Source of the DNA: Zygnema cylindricum
Taxonomy: Eukaryota > Streptophyta > Zygnematophyceae > Zygnematales > Zygnemataceae
Assembly (NCBI GenBank): GCA_037447655.1
Contig: JBBHKE010000596.1
Location: 9,179-73,178, forward strand
Reading direction: 5' to 3'
Length of the DNA: 64,000 bases
The notes under the pieces were generated by a model. It was not told the DNA's origin, did not search any database, and worked only from the letters and a program-made list of their open reading frames with translations. Made by a program: the position numbers and the translations under genes. Below, one piece after another: positions 44,573 to 56,267 of the stretch (positions within the stretch are counted from its first letter, which is position 1; each line of letters begins with the position of its first letter).

Positions 44573-44686
44573 CGGAATTACGGATGCAGTTTCGATGAAT
44601 AGCATCTATTCCTTTTCGATACGAACTGGCGATGCGATCTGCTGATACGATACGATGTACCGCCAAATCGCCATGCTATGCTACAC

Positions 44687-45150
44687 CAGAGGTCGCAAAA
44701 GTTAACATTTTAGATAACCGAAACCGACCGTTATTTTTTTTTCAAAATCCGAGTACCCGACGCCCGACCGGGTTATCTCAAGCTCCAAAATTGTTAACCG
44801 TTACCCGAAACGCGTTTACGAAAATAAAAGTTAACCGGAACTCGAATTCTCGCGACTACCCGTACCCGCCCGTACCCGAATAAGTACAAAATTAATGGTA
44901 AATTTCACTTATACCTTCCACGATACCAAGAGTACAAAGTACAATAATGTTGGATAGTATGGACAGTACAAAGCTTTCATTTTTTTCGTTTTTGCTTACC
45001 CAACCGTAACCAATTTTTATTTTTTTTCTGTGAATCAACCGCCCGAATCCGCCCGGCCCCCCAAATTTGGCACCCAAATCCGTTCCGGATCCGACGCGGG
45101 CAGTCGGTTAACGGTCGGTTACGGTTTCGGTTAACCGTTTGCGACCTCTG
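44687..45150. mobile_element. hAT-like non-autonomous element, copy 2
   Basis: CAGAGGTCGCAAA and TTTGCGACCTCTG are perfect inverted ends, with further GTTAAC/GTTAACCG inner inversion. The flanks TGCTACAC (44679) and TCCTACAC (45151) agree in 7 of 8 bases, the hAT duplication length. It aligns with 10718-11200. It sits at the edge of another element (TACACCGCGAATCCCTAATAG at 45154). Confidence 0.82.
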
Positions 45151-48100
45151 TCCTACACCGCGAATCCCTAATAGCGTAAAAAAATAGGAAACAAATACCT
45201 CAACGCTATTTTGGGCCAACAAAACACCAACACCAATCCACTATCGCAGGTAACCAATTTTAGTGATTTCAGAGAACGCAATATCGCTAGCTTTTAGTTT
45301 TCAACATTAGGACTATTTTAAGGCTAAAAGCACGCCACAACAAAACCCATTCTTGATGCTTAGGGTACGGCCCATGTGCCAAAGTAAGGGTTTGTTTCTG
45401 TCCTTTTCCTCAAAAACTTAGCGCAATACTGCTAAAGTTACAGCTGTACAAAGAAATTGAAAAAATGTAGAGTACAACTTGCGTCGTTTTCGAACTTAGA
45501 ATGTACCACAAGTTGTCTTGTGTTTTCGACCCACGGCCACGTCATCTCACCTTGTTCACCTTGCCTCTCCTTCACTCTTTCAAACTTCGCTACTTTGCAG
45601 CATCGGTGGAGGTAGGCACAATGCTGAGGGCGACCTCACAGTGCGAGAACCAAGTCACGCTGGGAAGAATCCGACAAACGCGCCCAAAAAAAAAAAAAAC
45701 TGTTTTTTCTTTTGCCTCAATCTATGTCCATTCATGGCGACCGGACAGGAGAGACAAAGGCAAAAGCATCTTGTTCAGCCATGAACAGTACAGGCTGGAA
45801 GGTTGAACGTCTACCATGTCACACAAAGGCATGCGATGTACCAAAAAGTTTCAAAAATTACGGTTGCCTCGAGACAGATTGTAGACGACGACAGCCGTCA
45901 TAGGCATTGTCGGCGTATAAAATCATCACAGCCTTAAGTAACATTTTTGTTGGTACGCATTGGGACACTTGAAGACCGTGTACGGAGAATCTTCGCTGCA
46001 ATACAGTAGGTTCCCTGCCCTATGATTACATGGGGCCGTTTCTGCAGACTACCTCTTCAAGCTTGTTAGGGTGTGTGACAGCAAGTCAGGTTTATTTTTT
46101 AGGATTTTGCAGTAGTGTAGTCTACTTTCTGATTTTTGTCAGTCTTTCAGCTTTTCGACACAAGTGTTAAGCATTTCTCCTATTTCTTACGAGGAGGAAA
46201 GTTTGTGAGGTTTGTCACAACCGTCAATAATAAGGAAATTAGTGACCTACACTGTTTTGGAATAAATGTAAAAAAAAGCATCATGTACTTTTTATATCAG
46301 GTATTTTACATGCTCAGGACTGAAAACCAGGTCTCCATTTGTTGATTCAATGCTAAGAAAGAGCCTCAGCCCCATTGCACATCATCGGGTAAAAACTTCT
46401 CTCGAGTGGTTCAAAATTTTTCATGACATCTCAGAGAATACATTGCATCGTTATAAATATGATTTAGGCGGCTATTAACAATCCGCCTGATTTGCGGTTA
46501 TTAGTTGGCAATATATCCCATATATCAGACACGAAAACAAAAACCACCCTCCCCCTAAAAGAAAATAACTGTGTTGTATATGGAGCAAGCCTTGCGAATA
46601 ATCGATATATACCATTAGAAGGACAGGGTTCTTAAACTTGCGGTAAAAATATGATGGACAGCTTTTTAAATTATCAACTATATCTCAAAGAGATCCATAC
46701 TCTAGAACCTAAGAAAACCGAAACATTACAGATTTGGATGCATCACACAACGAGAAGTGCAAATCACACACATCTCCCAAGCCAGCGTAATGGATAAAAA
46801 TAAAAAGAGCGCCTCAATAATGTCCGGAGTACATCCTACCAAATATCTGCCAAATATACTGTACAGAAACACATCAGCAGACCTGCTTCAATGAGACCTA
46901 AAAAATAGACTTATTCGCTTTTGGAAAGGATCAATTTTTCCCTTGCACACCCTCAAAATGGAAAAATGTCAAATGTATTCCCTCGATTCTCCTATAACAT
47001 ACTACCAATGGGCAAAATTACGACACAATTACGAGACACGAGAGAATTGCTCATGTATTTTCCCGAGGTAGTCAAAACTCAAACTTTCCTTCCTTCTTTC
47101 CATTAATCCTCCAGTTTTCGTCCCTCCTTCCTCGACATCACATATACCTCCGGAGTGAGGCTTTCCATCTCTCTCTCCTTTCACCCAGAGCCGAACCAGG
47201 TCAGAGCCTAGGAACGACTCTCTGTCTCACCCACGGGACATGTTTAAAAACATCACAGCACTCGTCCACTTTTCCGTCAAACAGTGAGAAAAAATCTTTG
47301 AAGGTGCAGAAAAACTGGACGAAACTCTCATAGTTTTAGACTCTCAATATGGTCCTCCTTAAGACTTCAAAAGAGAGTCTCCGTTCCAAAAGTGGCAAAA
47401 TCATTATTCTTTGCAGATTCTCCCGAAAGACAAAATGTGTGATGTCTAAAGTCTGAAAGTGGCTGATTGCCCCAGATGCTTAACTACATTATGGGAGGCC
47501 AGTAGACCCCCTTTGCCCCCTAATAGTTGAATCTTCATGGTCGACCTGGGCTACCTTGCTGCTGACATGCTTCTGTACCGAACCCATAAAGGAAGGTGAT
47601 CAGTATTAGGTTAAGGTGATACACAAATTAAACATTTTTACAACACATCAAGTAAAAGACAGCTCAATCTTTTGAGTTATCTGGGGATTAACCATCACCG
47701 TACAATGGTAACCATAAAAATGCACATCTCTATTAGTACCAATGCTGTTCCGTACAATACCATACTATGCACCTGTTTCTTACAACCACACATGTACACG
47801 CGGGATTTAAACACAACACATTTAACTTGGGGGTTTGAGCACTTCCATTTGAAGTTCTAGAAAGGCCAAGTTTACACTCAACACTGATGCCATGACAGCC
47901 ACAAGTACTTAACCCACTAACAAGAATGTCACCTGACCTCAAATTAAGACTCATTAGTCAGGTTTTTGTTTAGTTAAAGAAGCTTCCCACTACTGAACGT
48001 CAGTTAGGAGCTTGAATCTGTTTGTTGAACCTATCAGAGGAAACTCACGAAAGAAGAAACAGGCAGCTTCGTTAGTTACCATCCCATCCAATAATAGACT

Positions 48101-48178
48101 TCAAGTATGTTGTCTCCCATAGACTGATTCTTACCAAATTATAGACTTTGAGTTCGGCTGTGTCCCATAGACTGATTC
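45151..48178. other. Intergenic, 3' flank of the DUF1664 gene
   Basis: It starts with a single 'ATCGCTATTAGCG' type end (45154). A block at about 45355-45535 resembles 1555-1755. Nothing else is recognised to 47.2 kb. The stretch just below 48179 should hold the 3' UTR of the DUF1664 gene. ATAGACTGATTCTTACC occurs twice (48119 and 48168), a short direct duplication. Confidence 0.4.
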
Positions 48179-51100
48179 TTACCGTGTTAAAACCGTAGGT
48201 GGTGGCCTTGGAGGAATAGCAGCTGTAGAAGAACTACTGCCCCCTAATGGAGGAAGTTGTGGAGCATCTGGCTTCATAACCTCCGCTATACCTTGTATCT
48301 CCTCTAATAGCTGTCACACAAACAGAGACTTGAAAAATCAATCAGCAATGTTCCAAGAGCGAGGATCATAACAAAATAAAATAAAAAACAATGATGCAAA
48401 CTGCAAACCAACCTGGCTAGCTACTACTTTCAATATCTCTCTCCATTTGAAAGGCCTGATGTTTAACTCACTTTAAGCCCTCCCATATTTTGTGGAACAG
48501 ACAGAGAACGAGCAGTCGCCCCTCTTGAATATGCATGCAAACCCTGCCATAATAAAGAAAACAATGAAATGTAGTTGTTAGAAAAATGCCAATGACATTA
48601 TAAAAACCCAAATAACACTGCCACCACAGCTGACCAAGGGCTCCAAACTCCGTGAAAACACAGTTTTCACCAATTCAGTTGAAACAGTTTCAGTTGAGTG
48701 ACCACTTTGTGCAAAGAGTCTGCTTTGCTTTCATCCCCTGTCAAACGGTGGTTTGAACAGTGGTTGTAGATGTAATTTTATACTTGTTTGGAAGCTGACA
48801 ACATTGGGTGATCCTGTACTTCTTAATGTTGTAGATTGTATCAAAATTTCTGAAAAAAATCGCGATACAATACGTTTCTCATAACGAATCGAGGCTAACA
48901 AATTTGGTAATGCAATATAATATTGCGTGCAATATTTTTTCCATGCAGCGATACACGATACAGAGTACGTAAAAAGAGAAATATGATTCGGAGTCGTTAC
49001 ATAGTACAGTACTTTACGTACAAGATAAAGTAAATAAATTGTACGGCAAGTACTGTACCTGAAACTGTCATGATGTGTACACAACTTGCGGCAAGTAGCC
49101 CGTTACCAAAAACGAGATGACAACATAATATCTGAACCATTCATCCAAAGTTGGACAGTTCAGATTGTGTGAAGACTCAATTTCTTTATTATTTTTTGAG
49201 GAGCTGTTTCATATATCACGCTCGATACTGAAACAAATGGAGTATAGCGTATCGAGGGTCAAACGAAACCCCCGTATCTAGTATCAAAAGATTGTCCTCG
49301 ATATACATCACTAGTACTTCTGCATGCAATTATGGTTGAATTAGATTACAATTGAACCTCTGAATAAAGTGCAAGCCAAACACTTCACAGTTTTTCAACA
49401 GTTGGGCATAACAAGCCAGGCGTCTCACTAACTTGGCTCATATCTGTCGCTTTCATACTGCCCGTTTGATTCAACACTTCCACAAACAGGAAAACAAAAC
49501 CAAGTGTTGGCTGAAATACCTGTAGAGTTTTGAACAACAGGTCCTGTAATTGACGCCGTAATGTACCCATGCCAAACAGACTTTGCACCATTTGAAAGAA
49601 TATATCTAACTGAATTGACTGCTAATGGACCATTGCAGCAAAAAAATGCACGCCATAAAGAATACAACTGGCATACAAAATGCATTATTTAAGTTACTCA
49701 CTATTGGGCACATACAAATCATTTATTGCTGTAAAATATGGCCAATGATCAATCACACAAAACGCTTGTTCTCTTTATTATGAAAAAAGTGCAAACATGG
49801 ATTGGAACCTTGGGAATTGCGCCAACTTTTTGTTAATGAAAGGAGGTACCATAACACCTTAACAATGATAAATCCACTCAATCAAGTGACGTAATTGAGC
49901 GTGGCGAAACCAACCTGAATAAGCTCCTTTGGCTGCTGTGATGGACCTTGAGCTTCAATAGCGAATCGACATAAAAGCATAATTCCATGGTTTGTAAATT
50001 GCTGAAAGCCACAATCCCCTTTTCACATCGTCAAGCCTTCCCAGACAATGAAACAAGAATAGGCAGATGCACCACTCGACACCTTCATTTACAAATAGTT
50101 GTATAAGATAAAAATGTTTAGCCACAAAAATCAGGTGCATACCACACTAAATCATTTGTTGAAATAAATAACTAATTCTTCTTGAGAAAAAATCTAGAGA
50201 AACTTAGTTCAACGTAGAGTGAGCCACACTAAAAGGTAAAAATATACTGCTAACAATTGCCCAATACGTCAGACTGTTAGATACTTATAGACTGAAAGAT
50301 TCCACCTAAAAACAGTTGCTTGATGAACATGCAAATGGACTTCAAGTGGGACTGACAAAGAATGCTACCCTGCCCATGTAAAATAATTATTAGTGTTAAC
50401 ACAAAATTAGTATCAAATGCAATAATTTAATGTAAGGTGACATGGTTAATAGTAGTCCACTTCCTAAAATAGTGTTAAGACACTAGTTCGTGATTTCCGG
50501 CCAAACAAAGTCGCGATCAGATTAGTGTTATTGACACTAATAGCGATGGCAGTGTACTTTCTGCATAGAGCCGAATATGAAGTGGCAAGTTATGATTCAA
50601 GAGAAACTCATTTCATTATTGTTTTCAAAGGTATGTATCTTTACAAAAACAAGATGGCTGAGCCCGGCCAAAGTGCAAGGATATATACAAGCTCCCAACT
50701 ATTTTACACCCCTAAATGACATTATGTTCCGCAGAAAACAAAAGGAGCACAACATGTCCTCTGTAACAAGAAGAGAAAGGACAAAAATACCTGCTGGTTA
50801 CCAATAGTCTCAAGCTGGTCTTTCTGCACACAAAGCCAGCCACCATCAAAACACTCGAATCGACATCAGAAAAAAAAGGAGGGACGCAATCTCCGCTGAA
50901 AACATGAAGACCTACAAGATAGCCGACCACAAGGCCCCTCGAACACAAGCAAAACCAATAAACCAGAAACAGAGCTTCAGAAAACAAAACGGCAAGCCAA
51001 GTAGCAATGGCTTTGAAAATCTCCAAACACGCCCTAGGATCTGTTAAAATGGCTAGGGTCTCTCCAGAAGAAAGGAAAAGAGTCAGCTTGCAAGAGTACT

Positions 51101-54100
51101 TGACTACAGTTTATGGTTTTAAGAAATGGATACAAGTACAGGAAAAGGAATGCATTGGGACAAAGAGCTTACCATATCCCGAAAGTCATGGTGTAGACTA
51201 TTCACATCCAGACACAGGCGACCGACATCGCCTCTAGCTTCTAATATCTGCAACCACATCATTAAATGAATGAGAATGCAATCAAATATTTCAGGACAGC
51301 AATCCTAGTTACAAGGGGATGCATAGGGGGAGCATGTACTTGACAAAAAGTTTAACAAACACTACAAGATCACAAAACAAGCATGCAAAAAGTTTGTCTT
51401 CTGACAGAAATTACCTCGTTCCTAACAAAATTAACGGTTTCAGTGGTCTCGTTAACAGCCTTAGCAACTCCGTCCAATCGTCCGGTTAGCTGTCGTTTTG
51501 TAGCCTGCAACAGGATTACTTCCACAAAATTCAGCAAACCAGCTACCCTTTTTGAATGATAATAAACAATCACATGGATAGACCACTGGAAAAAAAAGGC
51601 AGCTGTAATCTAGTTGATCTCCCCCTGTGGCCCTAACTGCAAGCAAAAATGACGGCTGTAAAATCAGCTTTCCTTCAAACCAGGCAGTTGAACTTCCAAG
51701 TAATGAAGGCCTTGACAGCACACCACTTTGCGTCAAATTTCAATTGAATGGGGCAAATGCCCTAAAATAGCCACTCTGTTGTCTATTCTTATGAGTATTG
51801 AGTAAAAGACTCTGGCTACAATGCTCATTGGCGGAAAAAAACTTAGAACAGGCTGCTTAGAAGTGTTCCAAACTAAAAGACAGTTCTCTAATAAGTTCCT
51901 TCTAGTCCTGTCATCCAAGTTACAATGATCCCCTGGTTAGACCGGCACCCTCACTGTAGTTCTCGAACTCCTATTGGAGTTCAATAGTACTATCACCAAA
52001 ACAACATGTTCTGTTCCAGTCAACGAATAAACCCCAGCTCCATAACATGCAACTTGACTGGTGGGGGGTTAGCAAAAATCACTGTAAACCTGTAACGTGA
52101 GATTCCTAGAAACGGAGCTACCAGACCTGGTGGAAAGCCTACTATAAGTATAACTGCAAATTTTATCAAGGCTGTTCTCCTCCTAATCCACGTCTCGACA
52201 ACATAAACTTTCACTCTTTATGCAACAATGGATCCAAATCACTCAAATATCCAAATAAACAGACTACAAAAATTTGATTGTGATGAGGCATAGAGACTAT
52301 GACTATGCAGTATCTTCAGGCAGGTAGTAATACCGAATCACTGCCTTCAAAAAGGCGAAAAACTCACTGCAAGAGCTGATGTCAACCCTTCCATCTGTTT
52401 TGTGAAATTTGTGACTGCATTTGCCATGCCTTTTTTGGTCACATACATGAGGTCGCCAATAGACAAACCCTGAACATACACCCAACGGATAAACATGATA
52501 CATGTAAACATGGAATAAGCATGAAACAAGTAAAAATAACAACAGAACAACACAAAGAAACAACACCCGGAATAACACTACCACAGTGCTCCCTGTTATA
52601 AACGCTAAGAAATTATAATGCAAAATTTGAATACATAATTTGGCGCATGGAGACGTGGCAGATTGTAGTCCACTCCTTTAAATAGGTTGTTAACACTATT
52701 TTTACGATTTTCGGCCAGAAAAGGTCCCAAGCGAATTAGTGTTATTAACTCTAATAACGATGGGCAGTTTACAGCGTTTCCTTGCCTTCTGATACAGAAC
52801 ACCAGTGGAAGTATTTCAAACTTCCGTCCAAAAATATTACCAAATCTACATCCACTAATTTGCCCTCTGCACCGAGAATAGAGTAAATAACATGAATTGT
52901 TTTTTTTTCTTGATGCTAATTCTTTTTGCGGTTCACAATCGTCCATGTCATCTGGACCGAAATAAAAATATTAACACTAAAACAATCCTCATACTAATTA
53001 TTTCTTGACGCTAGTTGCGATTCACGGTGTAGTTTGTATTTTTGACGTGTGCCATAGTTTTCTTTTGAATTAGGTGTACTTTTTTGAAAAAGTCAATAAC
53101 TTACTTTCCACCACATGTAGCCATAGCCGGCCGCTCCAGCGATTGCAACAGGAACAACAAGGGACATAAAACCACCACCTGCTCATCCATTCCCAGACTT
53201 TCCAAAATTTTACAAAGAGGCAACAAAAATGCTGAAAGGTGACGAATAAGTCTGCAAATTTCAACTATACGGCAACCAAATCACACTGACCTCTTCCTGG
53301 GTTTGCATTGACTACAATGGGCCTCCCGGCTGTTGATGCTAACTGCCTCAATTCCTGGGTCAACCGGCGAACCTGCAGGGGGTGTGTGGAACAATGAGTC
53401 CAAGATCCCAGTGGCAAAAACTTTAACAAAAGTTGGCGTCCACCTAGTTATTCCACATCCTGAACTTGGAAACTATATTAAACCAGGACAATACCAACCT
53501 GAGCAGTTAAAGCGGCTGTGGTGGAGTCAATGTCGGATCCACCATTGTCATCTCCTTTCTGTTCTTTTATATGCTTGGATAAAACCTGAAAAGATTCTTG
53601 CAACTCCAGTGTCAGCAAAACCCTGTCCTCCGTAAAAGGAAGCAACTAACAATAGAAGCACGTCTTGTTCAGCAAATGAATGGGGCATAGGACAAAGTGC
53701 AAGCTACTCAGTGCACATAACTTTAACCATAAATGCAAAAAGGATGAAAAGACATGAGTCAAAGAGTGGGGAGAGGTCCATCACACTTCAACACTATTTG
53801 AATCACTCTTTCAGTGTAAAAAGTGCTCTAGTAATTTTAAGGTCACGGACGTTGGACAGCAAACCTTAGTCAAATCTGATAGAAGTTCAGAAATCTGTGT
53901 GTTGTTGAGAAGATATGAGCCAGTGAGCCCTGCACAACAAACAGACACATAATCGTTACAACAATAAAATTAAATTTCAAATACACTGGCATAGAGCTTA
54001 AACATAGCCAGTGGTAAAATAATCGATAACAGTTTCACGACTTTAAAAAAGAGACGAGCATTTCCTGCGTAGTATTTAACTAGGCTGGCTGGTACGCACG

Positions 54101-54194
54101 CTGACAAGGTCTAATGGCAGACGAAGTTCACTGTACCTGCTCCAAGAACGATGAGCAGCTTGCTTCCCGCAAATCCTGCCTGCACTATCGCCAT
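48179..54194 (-). CDS. DUF1664 family membrane/coiled-coil protein
   Basis: Thirteen - strand exons: 54194-54137, 53929-53865, 53585-53499, 53372-53291, 53178-53105, 52469-52368, 51504-51415, 51247-51173, 50823-50791, 50001-49915, 49609-49520, 48543-48472, 48310-48179. All are GT-AG with matching phases, giving about 348 aa, close to the family's usual length. An N-terminal hydrophobic segment (GSKLLIVLGAGLTGSYLL) is followed by RRLTQELRQLA. A membrane segment FMSLVVPVAIAGAAGYGYMWW precedes the family hallmark WWKGLSIGDLMYVTKKGMANAV. Then come a long amphipathic coiled coil, FTNHGIMLLCRFA and a Pro/Ser-rich tail. The biochemical role of DUF1664 proteins is not established to my knowledge. The exact start of exon 11 is uncertain (49609 or 9 bases upstream). 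Introns carry MITE pieces near 50370-50556, 52655-52775 and 53030. Confidence 0.85.
50370..50556. mobile_element. MITE of the 'ATCGCTATTAGCG' family, copy I, in an intron
   Basis: The left end AATTATTAGTGTTAACAC and right end TTGACACTAATAGCGATGGCAGTGTA are inverted. It lies in the DUF1664 intron between exons 9 and 10. Confidence 0.55.
52655..53030. mobile_element. Two adjoining MITE pieces of the same family in an intron (copies J and K)
   Basis: GTTAACACTATTTTTACG... with GTGTTATTAACTCTAATAACGATGGGCAG (to about 52765) form one diverged inverted pair. GACGCTAGTTGCGATTCACGGTGTA (ending 53030) is a right end whose left partner is unclear. Both lie in the DUF1664 intron between exons 5 and 6. 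Confidence 0.45.
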
Positions 54195-55210
54195 GGGGAT
54201 CGCATTCCAGAGAGAACTCAGACCTAATCAACGCACACTGCCATTAGCAAAAACAATTGGAAACGCTATATGTCATATTCCCCCCCTACTACAAAGTACA
54301 TACCATAAGTTTAATGTGCGAGCTGTACTATACGGGGAGTTTTGTGCGAAGAGAATTAAAACTATGAAGTACCGAGTACTGTACGGTTATAGTACTGCAA
54401 TGTGCTGCGCCGCTAAACAGATCTTTGGGCGTCAAGCAGTTCGACGTCAGAGTACATAAATCTCAGCGCCATCAGCGTTAATAAATCCTTAGCACGATTG
54501 TTTTAGTTGTTAATAATGCTATTTACTGTCTAAATAACGTGGACGATTGTCAACCGCAAAAATAATTAGCCTTAAGAAGATGACCGGCATAAACAACGCT
54601 AGGTTCTGTTCAAAGGGCGATAGTGTTATTAAAGCTTTTTGCGCCGCATCAACTATCATTTGCGCCGCATCAAGCTTTTTGTCCAAGTATCATTTTTTGT
54701 CATCCTCCAAATATGTCTCAACAAAAACTGGCCATGACGCATTGTCCTCTTCTACTCTCCTCTAGTCCCAATGCCTACAATGACGGCCATCCGATCTAGG
54801 TAAATACACAGCAGCTCATGACCATGAATTTTCCGTAGGACAAATGATCTAAGCGACCACATGATGTATGATAGTAAAGAGGATGTCACAACGACTGTGC
54901 TTCGTGCGACTAGGAGTCTAAAGAAATTATAGTTTGAAATGAAGTCCTCCAACACGTCAAACCAGCGAATGCCTTTCATTTCGGGGTCCTTAACGGACGA
55001 ATATGGGCTCATGGCTAACAGAATCGCCAACAATCTTGTCCTTGGTTTTTATGATCACAACAATAACTTTGCCTCTTTATCTCAACAATGTCTCTGGGAC
55101 ACCCACAACAGGTTTCCAAGGTCGACCCTTCCTTTGTTCCGACAAAGACTACCACGGTGAAGTCAACCGGTTAAGTAATTGACCTATCCTAGCAATGGAA
55201 CACAATCTTT
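54195..55210. other. 5' flank of the DUF1664 gene and intergenic DNA
   Basis: The promoter and 5' UTR of the DUF1664 gene lie at the lower end. The tandem word TGCGCCGCATCAA occurs twice near 54640-54672. A 93-codon - strand frame (55033-54752) has no recognisable relatives. Confidence 0.35.
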
Positions 55211-56254
55211 TGAAACTCTGAGACCTCCATAAGTCCTCAGAGTGGACAGCTTCCAAGAAGCCTCTAGGATAACCCTGACCCCTTTGTGTTTCAGCAAAAA
55301 TAACTGCCACCCTGGCAGACAAAAACTCTGACAAACTTCACCCCTGTGAAGACAAGACTCCCCTGAGTCGATAGCAAAAAGAATCTCTGAATTTGCTCCC
55401 CTGAGCAGTAAGTTATGGAGGGTCAAAGTTGACCATTAGTACAGAAGCTCTCTGGGAGAGAGGATCCTATCTCCTATTTTTTCCAAGTCCTATCTCTCTC
55501 ACAGACTCTATCTACTGATGTACGGAACCAATCAGATTTATCCTCCGTACACAAAAGTACAGTCGCCGGTGTACTTTATGTACGGAAATTGTACAACATG
55601 GCCTAAATGTCGACACATGTCATATTCGGATTCGCTGCCGTAATATCCGAAGATACGACGATCCAATGTAATTTCGCCACGTGTCATCCGATGTGGCGAT
55701 GCCCACAAATCGCCGAATTCTTCTTCCGAGATCTCGGCGCTAATTATGGCCGTCCGATTAAATTCACATTTGATCGGAGACGTAATAAATACATGCGCGG
55801 TATTTGTTTCGCTTACGAAATCAATGCGCGCTATTGATTTCTTATCCGTACCGCAATTCGTACTTTTACACTACCGGTTCTATGTATCCCGTAAACAATT
55901 ATAGTTAAATGATTTATTCTACGTATTAATGTTTAAATTGTTATCAAACTATATAGTACGTAACACTACTTCAAAACTTAACGACTAAGGTTACTGGCTA
56001 TCGGCAGCTTGCCGTCCGGCAGGTACCAGGTTCAAATCCTGTGGCCGCCGCATATATTTTTACTTAATAAACCCCAAATATATATTTCCCGTAAACCTTA
56101 GGATAGCCTAGGTAGCCATGGCTCTAGCTTCCTCTCCAATTTCTCAGTGACTGCGACAAGTTTGAGAGTTGGAGAGAGAAGTTAGAGGTACACTGCCTCG
56201 TCTTCTTTCTTATTTCTGACTTAGAAAATACTTTAAAAACCATTAATTTCTACA
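55211..56254 (-). repeat. 3' LTR of copia-2
   Basis: 1044 bp, starting TGTAGAAATT and ending AGAGTTTCA on the - strand. It contains CCACGTGTCATCC (55678) and other ACGT-core motifs, as in the copia-1 LTR. The interrupted 5' LTR can be aligned to its last 253 bases. Confidence 0.93.
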
Positions 56255-56266
56255 CTCCCCTTATTT
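56255..56266 (-). other. Polypurine tract of copia-2
   Basis: AAATAAGGGGAG (- strand) lies directly before the 3' LTR and is identical to the copia-1 tract core. Confidence 0.8.
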
Positions 56267-56267
56267 T

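Noticed and set aside
45501-45903. Overlapping + strand ORFs of up to 101 codons
   Set aside because: They include an A-run and no recognisable domain; part of the area resembles a dispersed repeat.
55990-56050. tRNA-like T-arm (CAGGTTCAAATCCTG) followed by a GCCGCCGCA end in the copia-2 LTR
   Set aside because: No matching 5' acceptor strand, D-arm or anticodon arm is found at the right distance, and the related copia-1 LTR lacks the pairing.
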